From Eubacterium sp. 1001713B170207_170306_E7 (GTDB lineage Bacteria > Bacillota > Clostridia > Eubacteriales > Eubacteriaceae), in NCBI RefSeq assembly GCF_015547515.1, contig NZ_JADMVE010000006.1, positions 18,609-82,608 on the forward strand: a DNA stretch of 64,000 nucleotides. The letters are read 5' to 3'. The position numbers were made by a program, and so were the translations under genes. The notes under the pieces were generated by a model. The model was not told where the DNA came from. It saw only the letters and a list, made by a program, of their open reading frames with translations, and searched no databases. The stretch's first letter is position 1; each line of letters starts with the position of its first letter. Below are positions 28,401 through 35,159 of this stretch, in pieces.

Positions 28401-28553
28401 GAGCTTAACCTCCAGGTGCTGGCCGAGGGCATTGAAACCCAGAACCAGGCCGAATTCCTGAGAAGCATCCAGTGCGACAGCGCCCAGGGCTTCCTGTTCG
28501 CAAGACCCATGCCCATGGACGAGTTTTTTAAGAAGCTGGATGGGGAATGGTAG
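25437..28553 (+). CDS. Multidomain PAS-GGDEF-GAF-GGDEF-EAL c-di-GMP enzyme
   Basis: 1038 residues, no membrane segment. Order: PAS (about 10-130), GGDEF domain 1 with intact GRIGGDEF (near 220), a GAF-like region (about 340-500), a short cysteine-containing PAS-like segment (CPFCRL near 560), GGDEF domain 2 with a degenerate site (VTGDVF near 692), and EAL (about 780-1030). The EAL domain keeps EALARW, NMSRFHL, EVTET, DDFGSGYSS, KLD and EGIE, so it should be an active phosphodiesterase. The enzyme could both make and break c-di-GMP, with GGDEF 2 perhaps a GTP sensor. Confidence 0.9.
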   Translation: MSNEQSSVLKKKIERYGIILETTGDIIFEYHIDEDRMLFDEARLENGQYVHYPMVVERYIEALHLGNLVHPDDIEETIRLVNGLTADGIVIRVTRPDEHDGQYHWTLVRAATVRDDDGRVTEIVGIMRDIDDQKRREDRLIEESRCDKLTGLYDKKWTREKISEALAAGTKLDEGIMMLVDIDGFRAVNENLGHIFGDAVLVETAEKLTAHAAPGDVIGRIGGDEFLVYSPGVAENQIAERVTRIRRIFDHTFEGKNQSYRITCSLGVAACPRDGDTFESLFSCADQALSMAKMAGRDRWYRYDKKMSGRSYLTGHATNIDGTVFQKGGISAENRVLINIFEILADSKDLTSSMTLILGMIGRFIGVERVCVFVEEPESGELVNQYSWYSGTAICPKTERVGAEDHRRYREAYDEKGLYTLYSADTLPARERALFCERGVYSGIYKTLVENGRYLGCIGLSGSQNNRSWSEDEKEFVCLVSKIISANLYKFHLQKENAYESQVARTIVDSQSIKSHVVDAKTYKLLFVSASLKAERPAAKVGSLCYETVMGLDAPCPFCRLNELTQETPDLNWQRYVSGWNRWFNFQCHSLQWRGAGEAALIAMDDISNFVDNILYVDKLTGISTFSRFELDASEIFDHETGKEYAMVTFDIDEFRYINEFHGYSMGNQLLRYISGGLVVAMSGAEVCARVTGDVFVALMEWTGEGPLFKRLTQMVEGINKRLDYVIPGIRPSFQIGVYHAREGERDIGKMMDNADIARKSIKGSRKTGIAFYNKSMGEKILKTRQIEARMERALKDKEFLVYLQPKIDLESGRVVGAEALARWVDDRGNIVLPGEFIPVFESNGFIVELDFYVYEEVFKTHCYRQSRGLKRLPISMNMSRFHLKSGSYIERFRALAENYQVDPSLIEVEVTETIFIENSGYVKRLVSELRSDGFKVSIDDFGSGYSSLNLLSEIDVDVLKLDRSLCREENLSSKERVILKNIAAMAKELNLQVLAEGIETQNQAEFLRSIQCDSAQGFLFARPMPMDEFFKKLDGEW

Positions 28554-28563
28554 GAAAATGCAA

Positions 28564-28597
28564 AAAGGCTGTGCGCTTGATAATCAACGCACAGCCG
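28564..28597 (-). terminator. Terminator of the PIN toxin operon
   Basis: GGCTGTGCG / CGCACAGCC with a 12-base loop. On the minus strand it is followed by TTTTTGCATTTT. It also lies 12 bases past the GGDEF-EAL stop. Confidence 0.7.
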
Positions 28598-28621
28598 GCA
28601 GCCATTATTATAAAGATGTGT

Positions 28622-29002
28622 TCATATGGGATCATTTTTAAGAAGCCGTTGTAGTTTCTTGTCGAAAGTAAATACTTCATAGTGAAGATTGGAATGATAG
28701 GCAAACAGAACACAATCAACAAAATCAAGTTTTTTAGTCCTGAAAACGGACAGAGCAGTTTCGGCAATATCAGGAACGGTTAATTGAATATTCTCGTTTT
28801 TGATAAAGGAAAGAAGTCCTTCAGCGATATCTTCTCGGGAAACAGAATAGACTTTCTCTAAAACATATACAATCTCTGCCTGGACTTCGATCGTAAGGGA
28901 AACCGTTTCTTTTTGAAGAATTTCTTCTACCTTATCGGCCATTTCTTCATGATCGTTTAAATTGAATCGCAGAACGGCATTTGCATCAAAGAGCATCGTC
29001 AT
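28622..29002 (-). CDS. PIN-domain protein, probable toxin of a toxin-antitoxin pair
   Basis: 126 residues forming one PIN ribonuclease fold: N-terminal LFDANAVLRF (first catalytic Asp), a conserved Glu in VQAEIVYVLE, and LDFVDCVLFAY (further Asp) before FTFDKKLQRLL. VapC-type toxins cleave RNA. The start overlaps the end of the preceding small gene by 17 bases. AT-rich relative to the pilus genes on both sides and transcribed against them, suggesting separate acquisition. An ATG at 28996 is an alternative start. Confidence 0.82.
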   Translation of the reverse strand: MTMLFDANAVLRFNLNDHEEMADKVEEILQKETVSLTIEVQAEIVYVLEKVYSVSREDIAEGLLSFIKNENIQLTVPDIAETALSVFRTKKLDFVDCVLFAYHSNLHYEVFTFDKKLQRLLKNDPI

Positions 29003-29243
29003 CGGTATATTTTTCCTTTACGGCATCTGGCCATGCATTTTTTTCATGACCGATTTTCTCTGGGTTAGCATATTTTGCAAAAAGTCCTCTGGAAGAACCT
29101 TTTTTTCCCGTTAAGCGTGCAATTTCCTTTTCGTCGGCATATTCATCCAAAACCGTTATTTTAACAAGCTGATTCTTTTTTAAACGCAGCTTTTCAAGGG
29201 GTAAAATATTTTTCCCGTCATAGTAACCTTTTGACGCCAGCAT
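28986..29243 (-). CDS. Small protein, probable antitoxin
   Basis: About 85 residues from the ATG at 29243 (AATGGGAGGCGATTGT upstream); the frame could begin at 29258. The N-terminal MLASKGYYDGKNILPLEKLRLKKNQLVKITVLD resembles AbrB-like or DUF104-type small beta proteins used as antitoxin DNA-binding modules. The charged, flexible C-terminus would bind the toxin. The gene precedes and overlaps the PIN gene, the usual antitoxin-toxin order. Family assignment is tentative. Confidence 0.65.
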   Translation of the reverse strand: MLASKGYYDGKNILPLEKLRLKKNQLVKITVLDEYADEKEIARLTGKKGSSRGLFAKYANPEKIGHEKNAWPDAVKEKYTDDDAL

Positions 29244-29463
29244 ACAATCGCCTCCCATTCAGATGGTTTAATCATATTATAACTTATTTCGAGATGTGCC
29301 ACAAGTTTAGCAAGCGATTCTTAATTGTCTGTAAAAATATCGTGTTATACCGAAAAAAGGATCGTTTTATCAAGTTGTTTACAATAGATGTACAATATAA
29401 TATAATTTACCCATAAAATAAACTGAAGGAGCCGAAAAAATAAAATGACGGAATGGAAGAATA

Positions 29464-30756
29464 ATGCTGAAACGACCCGAGCTTAAAACAGCCGCCTCGG
29501 CGGTGCTGGCAGTCATTGCCGGAGCGGTGCCCATGATCATTGTGCCGCCCTTTGGCGATACCCTGTACATGCCCAAGCTGATGACCATTGAGGTGCTGGT
29601 TTTTGGTCTGCTGCTTTTGTATGTGCGGCCGCTTACAGGGTATTTTACCGGGAAACCTAAAATACCGCTGCCGGTCAAGCTGGTGCTGCTGTATCTTTTG
29701 TGCGTGACCATTACGCTGCCCTTCTCGACCGATGTGATGCTCTCGCTTAAGGGGCGGTCCTTCCGGCTGGAGAGCTACTCCGCCATTTTGTTTTATGGTA
29801 TTTTAATGATGCTGGGCGCTTTTTTCTACACCTTTAAGCCCTGGCATGTGCGGTTGTATGCCGTGGGCGTATCCTGTGTGGCGCTCTACGGCATTTTTCA
29901 GAAATTCGGTCTGGACTTTCAGCCCCAGGATCCTTTAATGTACGGCGGCCCTGGTTCGTCCTATGCCACCATCGGCAACCCCAATTTTCTGGGTTCTTTT
30001 CTGACACTGGCACTGCCGATTCTCATCTATGCTTTTATCAGAGGCCCCAGGATCTGCCTGTTGCCCTGTGGGTTGGTGTACTTCTGCCTGCTGTGCACCA
30101 ATACGCGCGGCGCATGGATCGGCAGCTTTCTGGGCTTTATCCTGCTGGGCGTGTTCCTGCTGAGAGAAAAAGAAAACCGATGCCGTTTCGTGGTGGTGAG
30201 CGGTCTGTTTGTCGTGCTGACCCTTGTTTTTTTGCTGATAAACACCGGATTTGGCGCCCGGCTTTTCAGTGTTTTTGCCGATCTGTCGAAAGCCATCAAG
30301 GGGGACGACTGGGAAAAGGGCGGTTCCTGCCGGCTTTTTATCTGGTCAAAAACCGTGGAGCTCATTAAGCTGCGGCCGCTGACCGGCTTTGGCATTGAGA
30401 CGCTGGGACAGGTTATGGGACAGTATTTCGAGAACGATATTATCCGGGTGACCGGGCACCATCTCGTCATCGACCGCGCCCACAACGAGTACCTGCACAT
30501 CGCTGTGAGCAGCGGAATCCCTGCAGCGCTCAGTTATCTGGCCTTTGAGGGGACAACGCTGTACCAGGGCATTAAAAGCTGGCGCAGGTCTCCCATGCTC
30601 ATACCGCTGATCTGCAGTGTGGCCGCCTATATGGTCGCAGGCTGCTTTAATATCTCGGTGGTGACGGTAGCGCCTGTTTTCTGGATATTCTGCGGAATAG
30701 TGGTGCGGCTGAGCAATGAAAATCAAGTAAAATTTGAATATGATTTAAGGAAATGA
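29464..30756 (+). CDS. O-antigen ligase (Wzy/WaaL/TfpW-like) membrane protein
   Basis: 430 residues with about ten hydrophobic segments. The Wzy_C signature lies around residues 260-350: a periplasmic loop with CRLFIWSKTVELIKLRPLTGFGIETL-like sequence and AHNEYLH. The NPNFLGSF and NTRGAWIG motifs before it are typical of the family. Members polymerise or transfer lipid-linked glycans; some, such as TfpW/PilO, glycosylate type IV pilins. Its position just before the pilin genes favours a role on pilin or a surface glycan, but this is inference. The ribosome site is modest (GGAAG). Confidence 0.82.
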   Translation: MLKRPELKTAASAVLAVIAGAVPMIIVPPFGDTLYMPKLMTIEVLVFGLLLLYVRPLTGYFTGKPKIPLPVKLVLLYLLCVTITLPFSTDVMLSLKGRSFRLESYSAILFYGILMMLGAFFYTFKPWHVRLYAVGVSCVALYGIFQKFGLDFQPQDPLMYGGPGSSYATIGNPNFLGSFLTLALPILIYAFIRGPRICLLPCGLVYFCLLCTNTRGAWIGSFLGFILLGVFLLREKENRCRFVVVSGLFVVLTLVFLLINTGFGARLFSVFADLSKAIKGDDWEKGGSCRLFIWSKTVELIKLRPLTGFGIETLGQVMGQYFENDIIRVTGHHLVIDRAHNEYLHIAVSSGIPAALSYLAFEGTTLYQGIKSWRRSPMLIPLICSVAAYMVAGCFNISVVTVAPVFWIFCGIVVRLSNENQVKFEYDLRK

Positions 30757-30803
30757 AAATTTGAAAAAATCTTGAAAAAGATTGAGGGCTTTACCAAAAT
30801 CGT

Positions 30804-30847
30804 ACTGTTTTTACCATCAGCTTAATACTGGTGGTAAATGAAACAGT
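30804..30847. terminator. Hairpin after the O-antigen ligase gene
   Basis: ACTGTTT..ACCA.CAG pairs with CTG.TGGT..AAACAGT; AT-rich sequence without a clean T tract follows. Possible weak terminator. Confidence 0.45.
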
Positions 30848-30981
30848 ATTTATAATAACCTATAGCTATAAGAGAAGCGAAAAAAGCATATTTATGTGGT
30901 TTTGAAAGTGTGCAAACCTGTATTAATGGTGAATGGCTGGAACCTTTTAAAGTTTTTAAAAGTAACTGGTTTTTATAGTTC

Positions 30982-31010
30982 TTGACAATTGTCCGAATCA
31001 GTTGTAGAAT
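30982..31010 (+). promoter_or_regulatory. Promoter of the pilin operon
   Basis: TTGACA, 17-base spacer, TAGAAT. The expected start point falls just before the riboswitch aptamer. Confidence 0.8.
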
Positions 31011-31020
31011 AGAATTGTTC

Positions 31021-31106
31021 AAAAGGCAAAGCGGTGCGAAAGCCCGTGGCGCAAAACTACAGGGTCTACGTCGGGAGCTCCAGTCCGATATGACAGCCAG
31101 CTGCCA
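31021..31106 (+). ncRNA. GEMM-I (cyclic-di-GMP-I type) riboswitch aptamer
   Basis: Matches the GEMM-I pattern: AAAAGGCAAAGC, a hairpin capped by a GAAA tetraloop (GTGCGAAAGCCC), the tetraloop receptor GCGCAAAACTAC, AGGGTCTACG, a variable P3 arm closed by TCGG/CCGA, and the 3' signature TATGACAGCCAGCTGCC. It sits between a consensus promoter and the first pilin gene, next to several c-di-GMP enzymes. A cGAMP-specific GEMM variant cannot be fully excluded by eye. Confidence 0.85.
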
Positions 31107-31111
31107 AAACG

Positions 31112-31158
31112 GTAGACGGCCGAAAGCCCTGTGTGGTTTCCGGCTATTTTTGTTTTTT
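31112..31158 (+). terminator. Riboswitch expression platform (terminator)
   Basis: GGCCGAAAGCC pairs imperfectly with GGTTTCCGGC and is followed by TATTTTTGTTTTTT. CCCTGT in the loop (31127-31132) is complementary to ACAGGG of the aptamer (31059-31064), and GTAGAC (31112-31117) to GTCTAC (31064-31069). A ligand-dependent switch between aptamer, antiterminator and terminator is therefore possible. ON or OFF sense is not decided. Confidence 0.7.
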
Positions 31159-31287
31159 GAGCGGCCTTTAACAAAAAGGCATGCTGGGGCAGGTAATGAC
31201 TTCATTTATAATCGTCATGGCGCGGACGGTTTAAATAAAGGTTTATATTTATAAGGTAAACAAGAGAACATAAAAGGAGAGATGTAA

Positions 31288-31806
31288 ATGATTCAGATGA
31301 TTAACAAGCTGAAGAAAAACCGTAAAGGTTTTACTTTGGTAGAATTGATTGTTGTATTGGTTATTTTGGCGATTTTAGCGGCGTTCACGATTCCGGCGAT
31401 GTTGGGGTTTGTTGATGATGCTAGAGGGAAAGCTGGAATCGCAGAAGCGAGAGAAATTTATATGGCTTATTCGGGCTCTGTAACAGAAGTTATAGCTGGT
31501 GGAAAAACTGCTGATGCTCAAGGTTACGATGCAGTTTTTGTACAAAGTGGGGTTAAAACATCACCAAGTGGAGATACAAAAGCGCCTAGTATTCAGAAAG
31601 GTGCATTAAATAAATTATCAGGTGATGTTACAGATGGAGATAAAGTAACAAATGGTAGTGAATGGATGGTTACAGTAACTGATGGTAAAGTAACCGAAGT
31701 GAAATATTGGGTTACAAGTGGATACTTGATTACTTTAAATATGGAAGCCTCTGGAAGTGAAGCTACTGTTGAAAAGATGAAGACAGCACCTGGTTATACA
31801 GTGTAA
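31288..31806 (+). CDS. Type IV pilin (probable major pilin)
   Basis: 172-residue prepilin. Basic leader MIQMINKLKKNRKG, cleavage after Gly14, then FTLVEL with Glu at +5 and the long hydrophobic helix (VVLVILAILAAFTIPAMLGF). The C-terminal globular part is small, Thr/Ser/Lys-rich and AT-rich, with no cysteine pair. First gene after the riboswitch with a good AAAAGGAGAG site, followed by its own terminator. This favours it being the major subunit. The N-terminal ~33 mature residues are almost identical to the pilins at 32106 and 41282. Confidence 0.92.
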   Translation: MIQMINKLKKNRKGFTLVELIVVLVILAILAAFTIPAMLGFVDDARGKAGIAEAREIYMAYSGSVTEVIAGGKTADAQGYDAVFVQSGVKTSPSGDTKAPSIQKGALNKLSGDVTDGDKVTNGSEWMVTVTDGKVTEVKYWVTSGYLITLNMEASGSEATVEKMKTAPGYTV

Positions 31807-31812
31807 TAATAT

Positions 31813-31846
31813 AAGGCCGAGCCTGCAGCGCCGCAGCCGGCCTTTT
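31813..31846 (+). terminator. Terminator after the first pilin gene
   Basis: AAGGCCG..GC / GC..CGGCCTT hairpin followed by TTCTCCCC. It probably gives the first pilin excess transcript over downstream genes. Nothing else is recognised in 31847-32075. Confidence 0.65.
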
Positions 31847-32078
31847 CTCCCCATTTTTTAGGCGCTTTTTTTATTGCCAGAAAAGAGAGTAGTTGACAGT
31901 TTATCAGGGGAAAGCTTTTCAGGTGAAAGATTGAAAGCAGACCGGAACAGGTGTAGGCTAGTGTTTTTTTCTGTTTTCAAGGTTTCATCTTTATTGCATA
32001 TTTGTAAAAAAGTATTTTAAATGCTTTCTTATCATAAAAATAGGATTCAATTGATTTTTTAGCAGAATAACTGTTGTG

Positions 32079-32097
32079 TTTTCAGGATTTCAGGAGG
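32079..32097 (+). repeat. Half copy of the CCCGAAATCCCGAA repeat carrying the pilin ribosome site
   Basis: TTTTCAGGATTTCAGGAGG is a variant of the right arm TTTTCGGGATTTCGGGAGG. Its terminal AGGAGG lies 8 bases before the GTG start of the next pilin. Confidence 0.65.
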
Positions 32098-32105
32098 TGG
32101 AATCT

Positions 32106-32573
32106 GTGTCTAAACTAAAAAAGCTGCTTAAAAACCAAAAGGGCTTTACCGTGGTTGAACTGATTGTAGTACTGGTAATCCTGGCGATTTTAGCGGCTTT
32201 CACTATTCCGGCCATGCTGGGATTTGTGGAGGACGCCAAAGGAAAAGCCGCGATTGCCGAGGCGAGAGAAGTTTATGTGGCGGCACAGACGGCGTCTACA
32301 GAATTTAAAGGCGATAATGACTTTGTCAGCGATAAGTTGATTGATGTTTTGAAAAATGATTTAGGTGATTTGGAAGTTTGGGACATAAGAATATCGTCAA
32401 ACGAGCCTCCAATTATATGGGATCCAAATAAAGGGAATACAGGAAGAATAGGAGTGCTGCTTGATAGCAGTACAAATGGTATTGTTAAATGGGTCGAGTA
32501 TATTGATGCATCACAAAGTTATCTTGTTAAAATCACCCCCGGCGGCTCCGCCGAAGTCACAAAAATAAAATAA
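32106..32573 (+). CDS. Type IV pilin-like protein (second)
   Basis: 155 residues from the GTG at 32106, chosen because AGGAGGTGG stands 5-8 bases before it; the ATG at 32076 would add ten residues that spoil the short basic leader. Leader (V/M)SKLKKLLKNQKG, then FTVVEL with Glu at +5 and the same hydrophobic helix as the first pilin. The C-terminal domain is unrelated to the first pilin's (includes IWDPNKGNTGRIGVLLD). Possibly a minor or alternative subunit. Confidence 0.9.
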   Translation: MSKLKKLLKNQKGFTVVELIVVLVILAILAAFTIPAMLGFVEDAKGKAAIAEAREVYVAAQTASTEFKGDNDFVSDKLIDVLKNDLGDLEVWDIRISSNEPPIIWDPNKGNTGRIGVLLDSSTNGIVKWVEYIDASQSYLVKITPGGSAEVTKIK

Positions 32574-32586
32574 TCCACCAGTCCCT

Positions 32587-32607
32587 ATCCCGAAAACCCG
32601 AAAACAG
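32587..32607. repeat. Half copy of the CCCGAAATCCCGAA repeat
   Basis: ATCCCGAAAACCCGAAAACA, left-arm form only, 13 bases after the second pilin stop. No matching right arm follows. Confidence 0.6.
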
Positions 32608-32624
32608 CCGCAGGAGGTGTTGTC

Positions 32625-33080
32625 ATGCGCTTTGACCGCAAACCTGAAAATCTGATCAAAGATACCTCTGGCTTCACCATGATGGAGCTCATCACCGTCA
32701 TTGTGGTCATTGCCCTGCTGGCAGTGATCATCATCCCGGGCTATCTCCATTTTATCGACGACGCCAAAAAGGACGCGGTGATTGCTGAGGCGCGGACCAT
32801 TTATCTGGCGGCCCAGATACGGGCGACGGAGCTTAAGTCCGCCGAGACGCCGGAGAGCCCTTACCGCATTCCGGACGCAGATGACCTGCGGGAGCTGGTG
32901 GGGCCGGACGACATCTACGTGGGGGTCACCAAGCTGACCATTGTGGACGATAACCGGGATGGCTCCATTGATAAAATTGAGATGATTAAAAATAACATCA
33001 ATGTTATAATTGAACCAGGAAAAAATGTGATTGTCGATGGAAAGGTGCGAACGGTCTATTCCAAGGATGATCAAAAGTAA
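32625..33080 (+). CDS. Pilin-like protein (third, divergent)
   Basis: 151 residues. Leader of 16 residues ending in SG, then FTMMEL with Glu at +5, and hydrophobic helix ITVIVVIALLAVIIIPGYLHF. The N-terminus clearly differs from the near-identical set of three, and codon use is GC-richer, like the core machinery, so it is probably a conserved minor pilin of the assembly complex. CAGGAGGTGTTGTC precedes the ATG. It lies 38 bases before the prepilin peptidase gene. Confidence 0.88.
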   Translation: MRFDRKPENLIKDTSGFTMMELITVIVVIALLAVIIIPGYLHFIDDAKKDAVIAEARTIYLAAQIRATELKSAETPESPYRIPDADDLRELVGPDDIYVGVTKLTIVDDNRDGSIDKIEMIKNNINVIIEPGKNVIVDGKVRTVYSKDDQK

Positions 33081-33118
33081 AATGCCTGAATTCACATAGC
33101 AATCCTGGAGGTTTTGTC

Positions 33119-33892
33119 TTGTATGATTCTTTGACCTTGATCTATTTTGTCCTGTATGCCTTTGTTTTTATCTTTGGCTGTATGATTGGCAGTTTTTTGA
33201 ACGTGGTGGTCTACCGGGTGCCCATTGGCATTTCGGTGGCTAAGGGGCGGTCCTTTTGTCCGAACTGCGGCAAGCCCATTGCGTTTTATGATAATATTCC
33301 TCTGCTCAGCTATCTGTGGCTGAGGGGGAAATGCCGGAAGTGCGGGGCGAGGATCGCGCCGCGGTACTTCCTGACCGAGCTGTGCGGCGGGCTGCTGGCC
33401 CTGCTCATGGCCTGGCATTACGATTTTGGATTACAGGCGGTGGTCGGCTTTGCCGTGGCGGCAATTCTGCTGGCCATCACCCTCATTGATTTTGACACCA
33501 TGACCATCCCCAATGGCCTGGTGATCGCTCTGATCCTTCCGGTGGCGGCCAGCTATTTTGTGTTTCTGGAGCCCAGCCTTATTTCCCGGGTAATCGGTGT
33601 GTTTGTCATATCGGTGCCCATGCTGGTTTTATCCATGGTCATCCCCGGCGGCTTCGGCGGCGGTGACGTCAAGCTCATGGCAGTCGCCGGATTTCTCCTC
33701 GGCTGGCCCTGCACCCTGCTGGCTACCTTTATCGGCCTGGTGCTGGGCGGCATTGTGGGTGTGGTCAAGCTTGTCCGCAAAAGCGGAGAAAAGCATATGG
33801 CCTTTGGCCCGTACCTCTCGGTGGGCATACTGGTTTCCATGCTGTGGGGCATGCAGATTATTTTCTGGTATTTGGATTTTTTTGGACTTTAA
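33119..33892 (+). CDS. pilD: Prepilin peptidase / N-methyltransferase
   Basis: 257-residue polytopic membrane aspartic protease (A24 family) that removes prepilin leaders and methylates the new N-terminus. The N-terminal cytoplasmic zinc module has Cys47, Cys50, Cys72 and Cys75 (FCPNC, KCRKC), which marks the bifunctional form. Catalytic aspartates are in LIDFDTMTIPN (near 124) and GGGDVKLMA (near 183). Start is TTG at 33119 after CTGGAGG; nearby ATG codons are out of frame. All prepilins in this window are presumed substrates. Confidence 0.95.
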   Translation: MYDSLTLIYFVLYAFVFIFGCMIGSFLNVVVYRVPIGISVAKGRSFCPNCGKPIAFYDNIPLLSYLWLRGKCRKCGARIAPRYFLTELCGGLLALLMAWHYDFGLQAVVGFAVAAILLAITLIDFDTMTIPNGLVIALILPVAASYFVFLEPSLISRVIGVFVISVPMLVLSMVIPGGFGGGDVKLMAVAGFLLGWPCTLLATFIGLVLGGIVGVVKLVRKSGEKHMAFGPYLSVGILVSMLWGMQIIFWYLDFFGL

Positions 33893-33952
33893 TGAGAGGG
33901 CAGACACCCCGGACTTCAACCTTATGAAGCGGCCGAAAGGAGCGATGAAGCT

Positions 33953-35143
33953 TTGCCAAAGTTTAAGTATAAAGCAAAAAACATGAACTCAAAAATAGTA
34001 AATGGAATGGCAGATGCCATCGACGAGAGCACGCTGCGTAAGGCTTTGCGGGAGAAGAACGAGTTTCTTGTTTCGTGCCGCGAGGTGGACACCGAGAAGA
34101 AAGCCTATAAAATGAAGAACATGGAGCTTTCGGATTTCTCAAGGGAGATTGAGAGCATGCTGGCCTCCGGGATTACCGTGATCCGCGCGCTCTCCATTAT
34201 GATGGACCGGAACATCAAGCCCAATGTGGCCAAGGTGTACCAGGCCCTTTACCGGGAGGTGCAGCAGGGTATTACGCTGTCAGAGGCCATGGAAAGCAGC
34301 CACGGCTCCTTTCCGCAGCTCATCATCAACATGTTTCGGGCGGGTGAGTCCAGCGGCCAGATGGCCGAGACAGCGCACAAGATGGCGCTGTACTACGAAA
34401 AGGAGCACCGCCTTCACACCAAGATCCGGAACGCTATGATCTACCCGATTTTGCTCTTAGTGGCAACGGTCGTGGTGGTGATCGGGCTGTTTACCTTTAT
34501 CCTGCCCCAGTTCTTTGACCTGTTTGAGGGTATGGACGCAGCACTGCCGGGCATTACGGTCATGGTCATTGGCATTTCCAATTTTATGACCACCAACTGG
34601 TACTGGGTGCTCATCGTGATCGCGCTGCTCGCTGGCGGCTTCCGGGCTCTGCTCGGGGTGCCGTCCTTCAGGCTGCGCTTTGATAAGATGAAGGTACACC
34701 TGCCCTGGGCCGGCAAGCTCATTAAGATTATCTATACCGCCCGTTTTGCCAGGACGCTGAGCTCGCTGTATTCCAGCGGCCTCTCCATGATCAACGCCAT
34801 GGAGATCAGCGCGAGTATTGTGGGCAACAAATACATCGAGGACCAGTTTGGCCCGGCCACCCAGATGGTGCGCAGCGGGAACACACTGTCCGAGGCCATT
34901 GGCAGCATTGACGGCATGGATAAAAAGCTGATTTCCACCATCTTTATCGGTGAGGAAACCGGGAATCTTGACACCATGCTGGACTCCATTGCGGATTCCT
35001 ATGATTATGACTCAGAAATGGCGATACAGCGCATGGTCACGATCATCGAGCCGGTGATGATTATCATCATGGCTGTGATTGTGGGGACAGTCATGCTGTC
35101 CGTTATGGTACCGATCGTCACACTTTACAACAGCATCGGTTAG
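33953..35143 (+). CDS. pilC: Type IV pilus inner-membrane platform protein PilC
   Basis: 396 residues with two T2SSF repeats. The first has EIESMLASGITVIRAL and MFRAGESSGQM (residues ~55-140), the second has ARTLSSLYSSGLSMINA and FIGEETGNLDTML (~265-340). Three membrane segments are visible, near 160-185, 205-225 and 365-390. It anchors PilB and PilT motor action to pilin addition. TTG start at 33953 with AAAGGAG about ten bases before; the protein then begins PKFKYKAKN as in the family. Confidence 0.94.
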   Translation: MPKFKYKAKNMNSKIVNGMADAIDESTLRKALREKNEFLVSCREVDTEKKAYKMKNMELSDFSREIESMLASGITVIRALSIMMDRNIKPNVAKVYQALYREVQQGITLSEAMESSHGSFPQLIINMFRAGESSGQMAETAHKMALYYEKEHRLHTKIRNAMIYPILLLVATVVVVIGLFTFILPQFFDLFEGMDAALPGITVMVIGISNFMTTNWYWVLIVIALLAGGFRALLGVPSFRLRFDKMKVHLPWAGKLIKIIYTARFARTLSSLYSSGLSMINAMEISASIVGNKYIEDQFGPATQMVRSGNTLSEAIGSIDGMDKKLISTIFIGEETGNLDTMLDSIADSYDYDSEMAIQRMVTIIEPVMIIIMAVIVGTVMLSVMVPIVTLYNSIG

Positions 35144-35159
35144 GGGGATATAAGAGAGT

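Noticed and set aside
30982-31254. 90-codon plus-strand open frame
   Set aside because: Coincides with promoter, riboswitch aptamer and terminator; the RNA explains the sequence.
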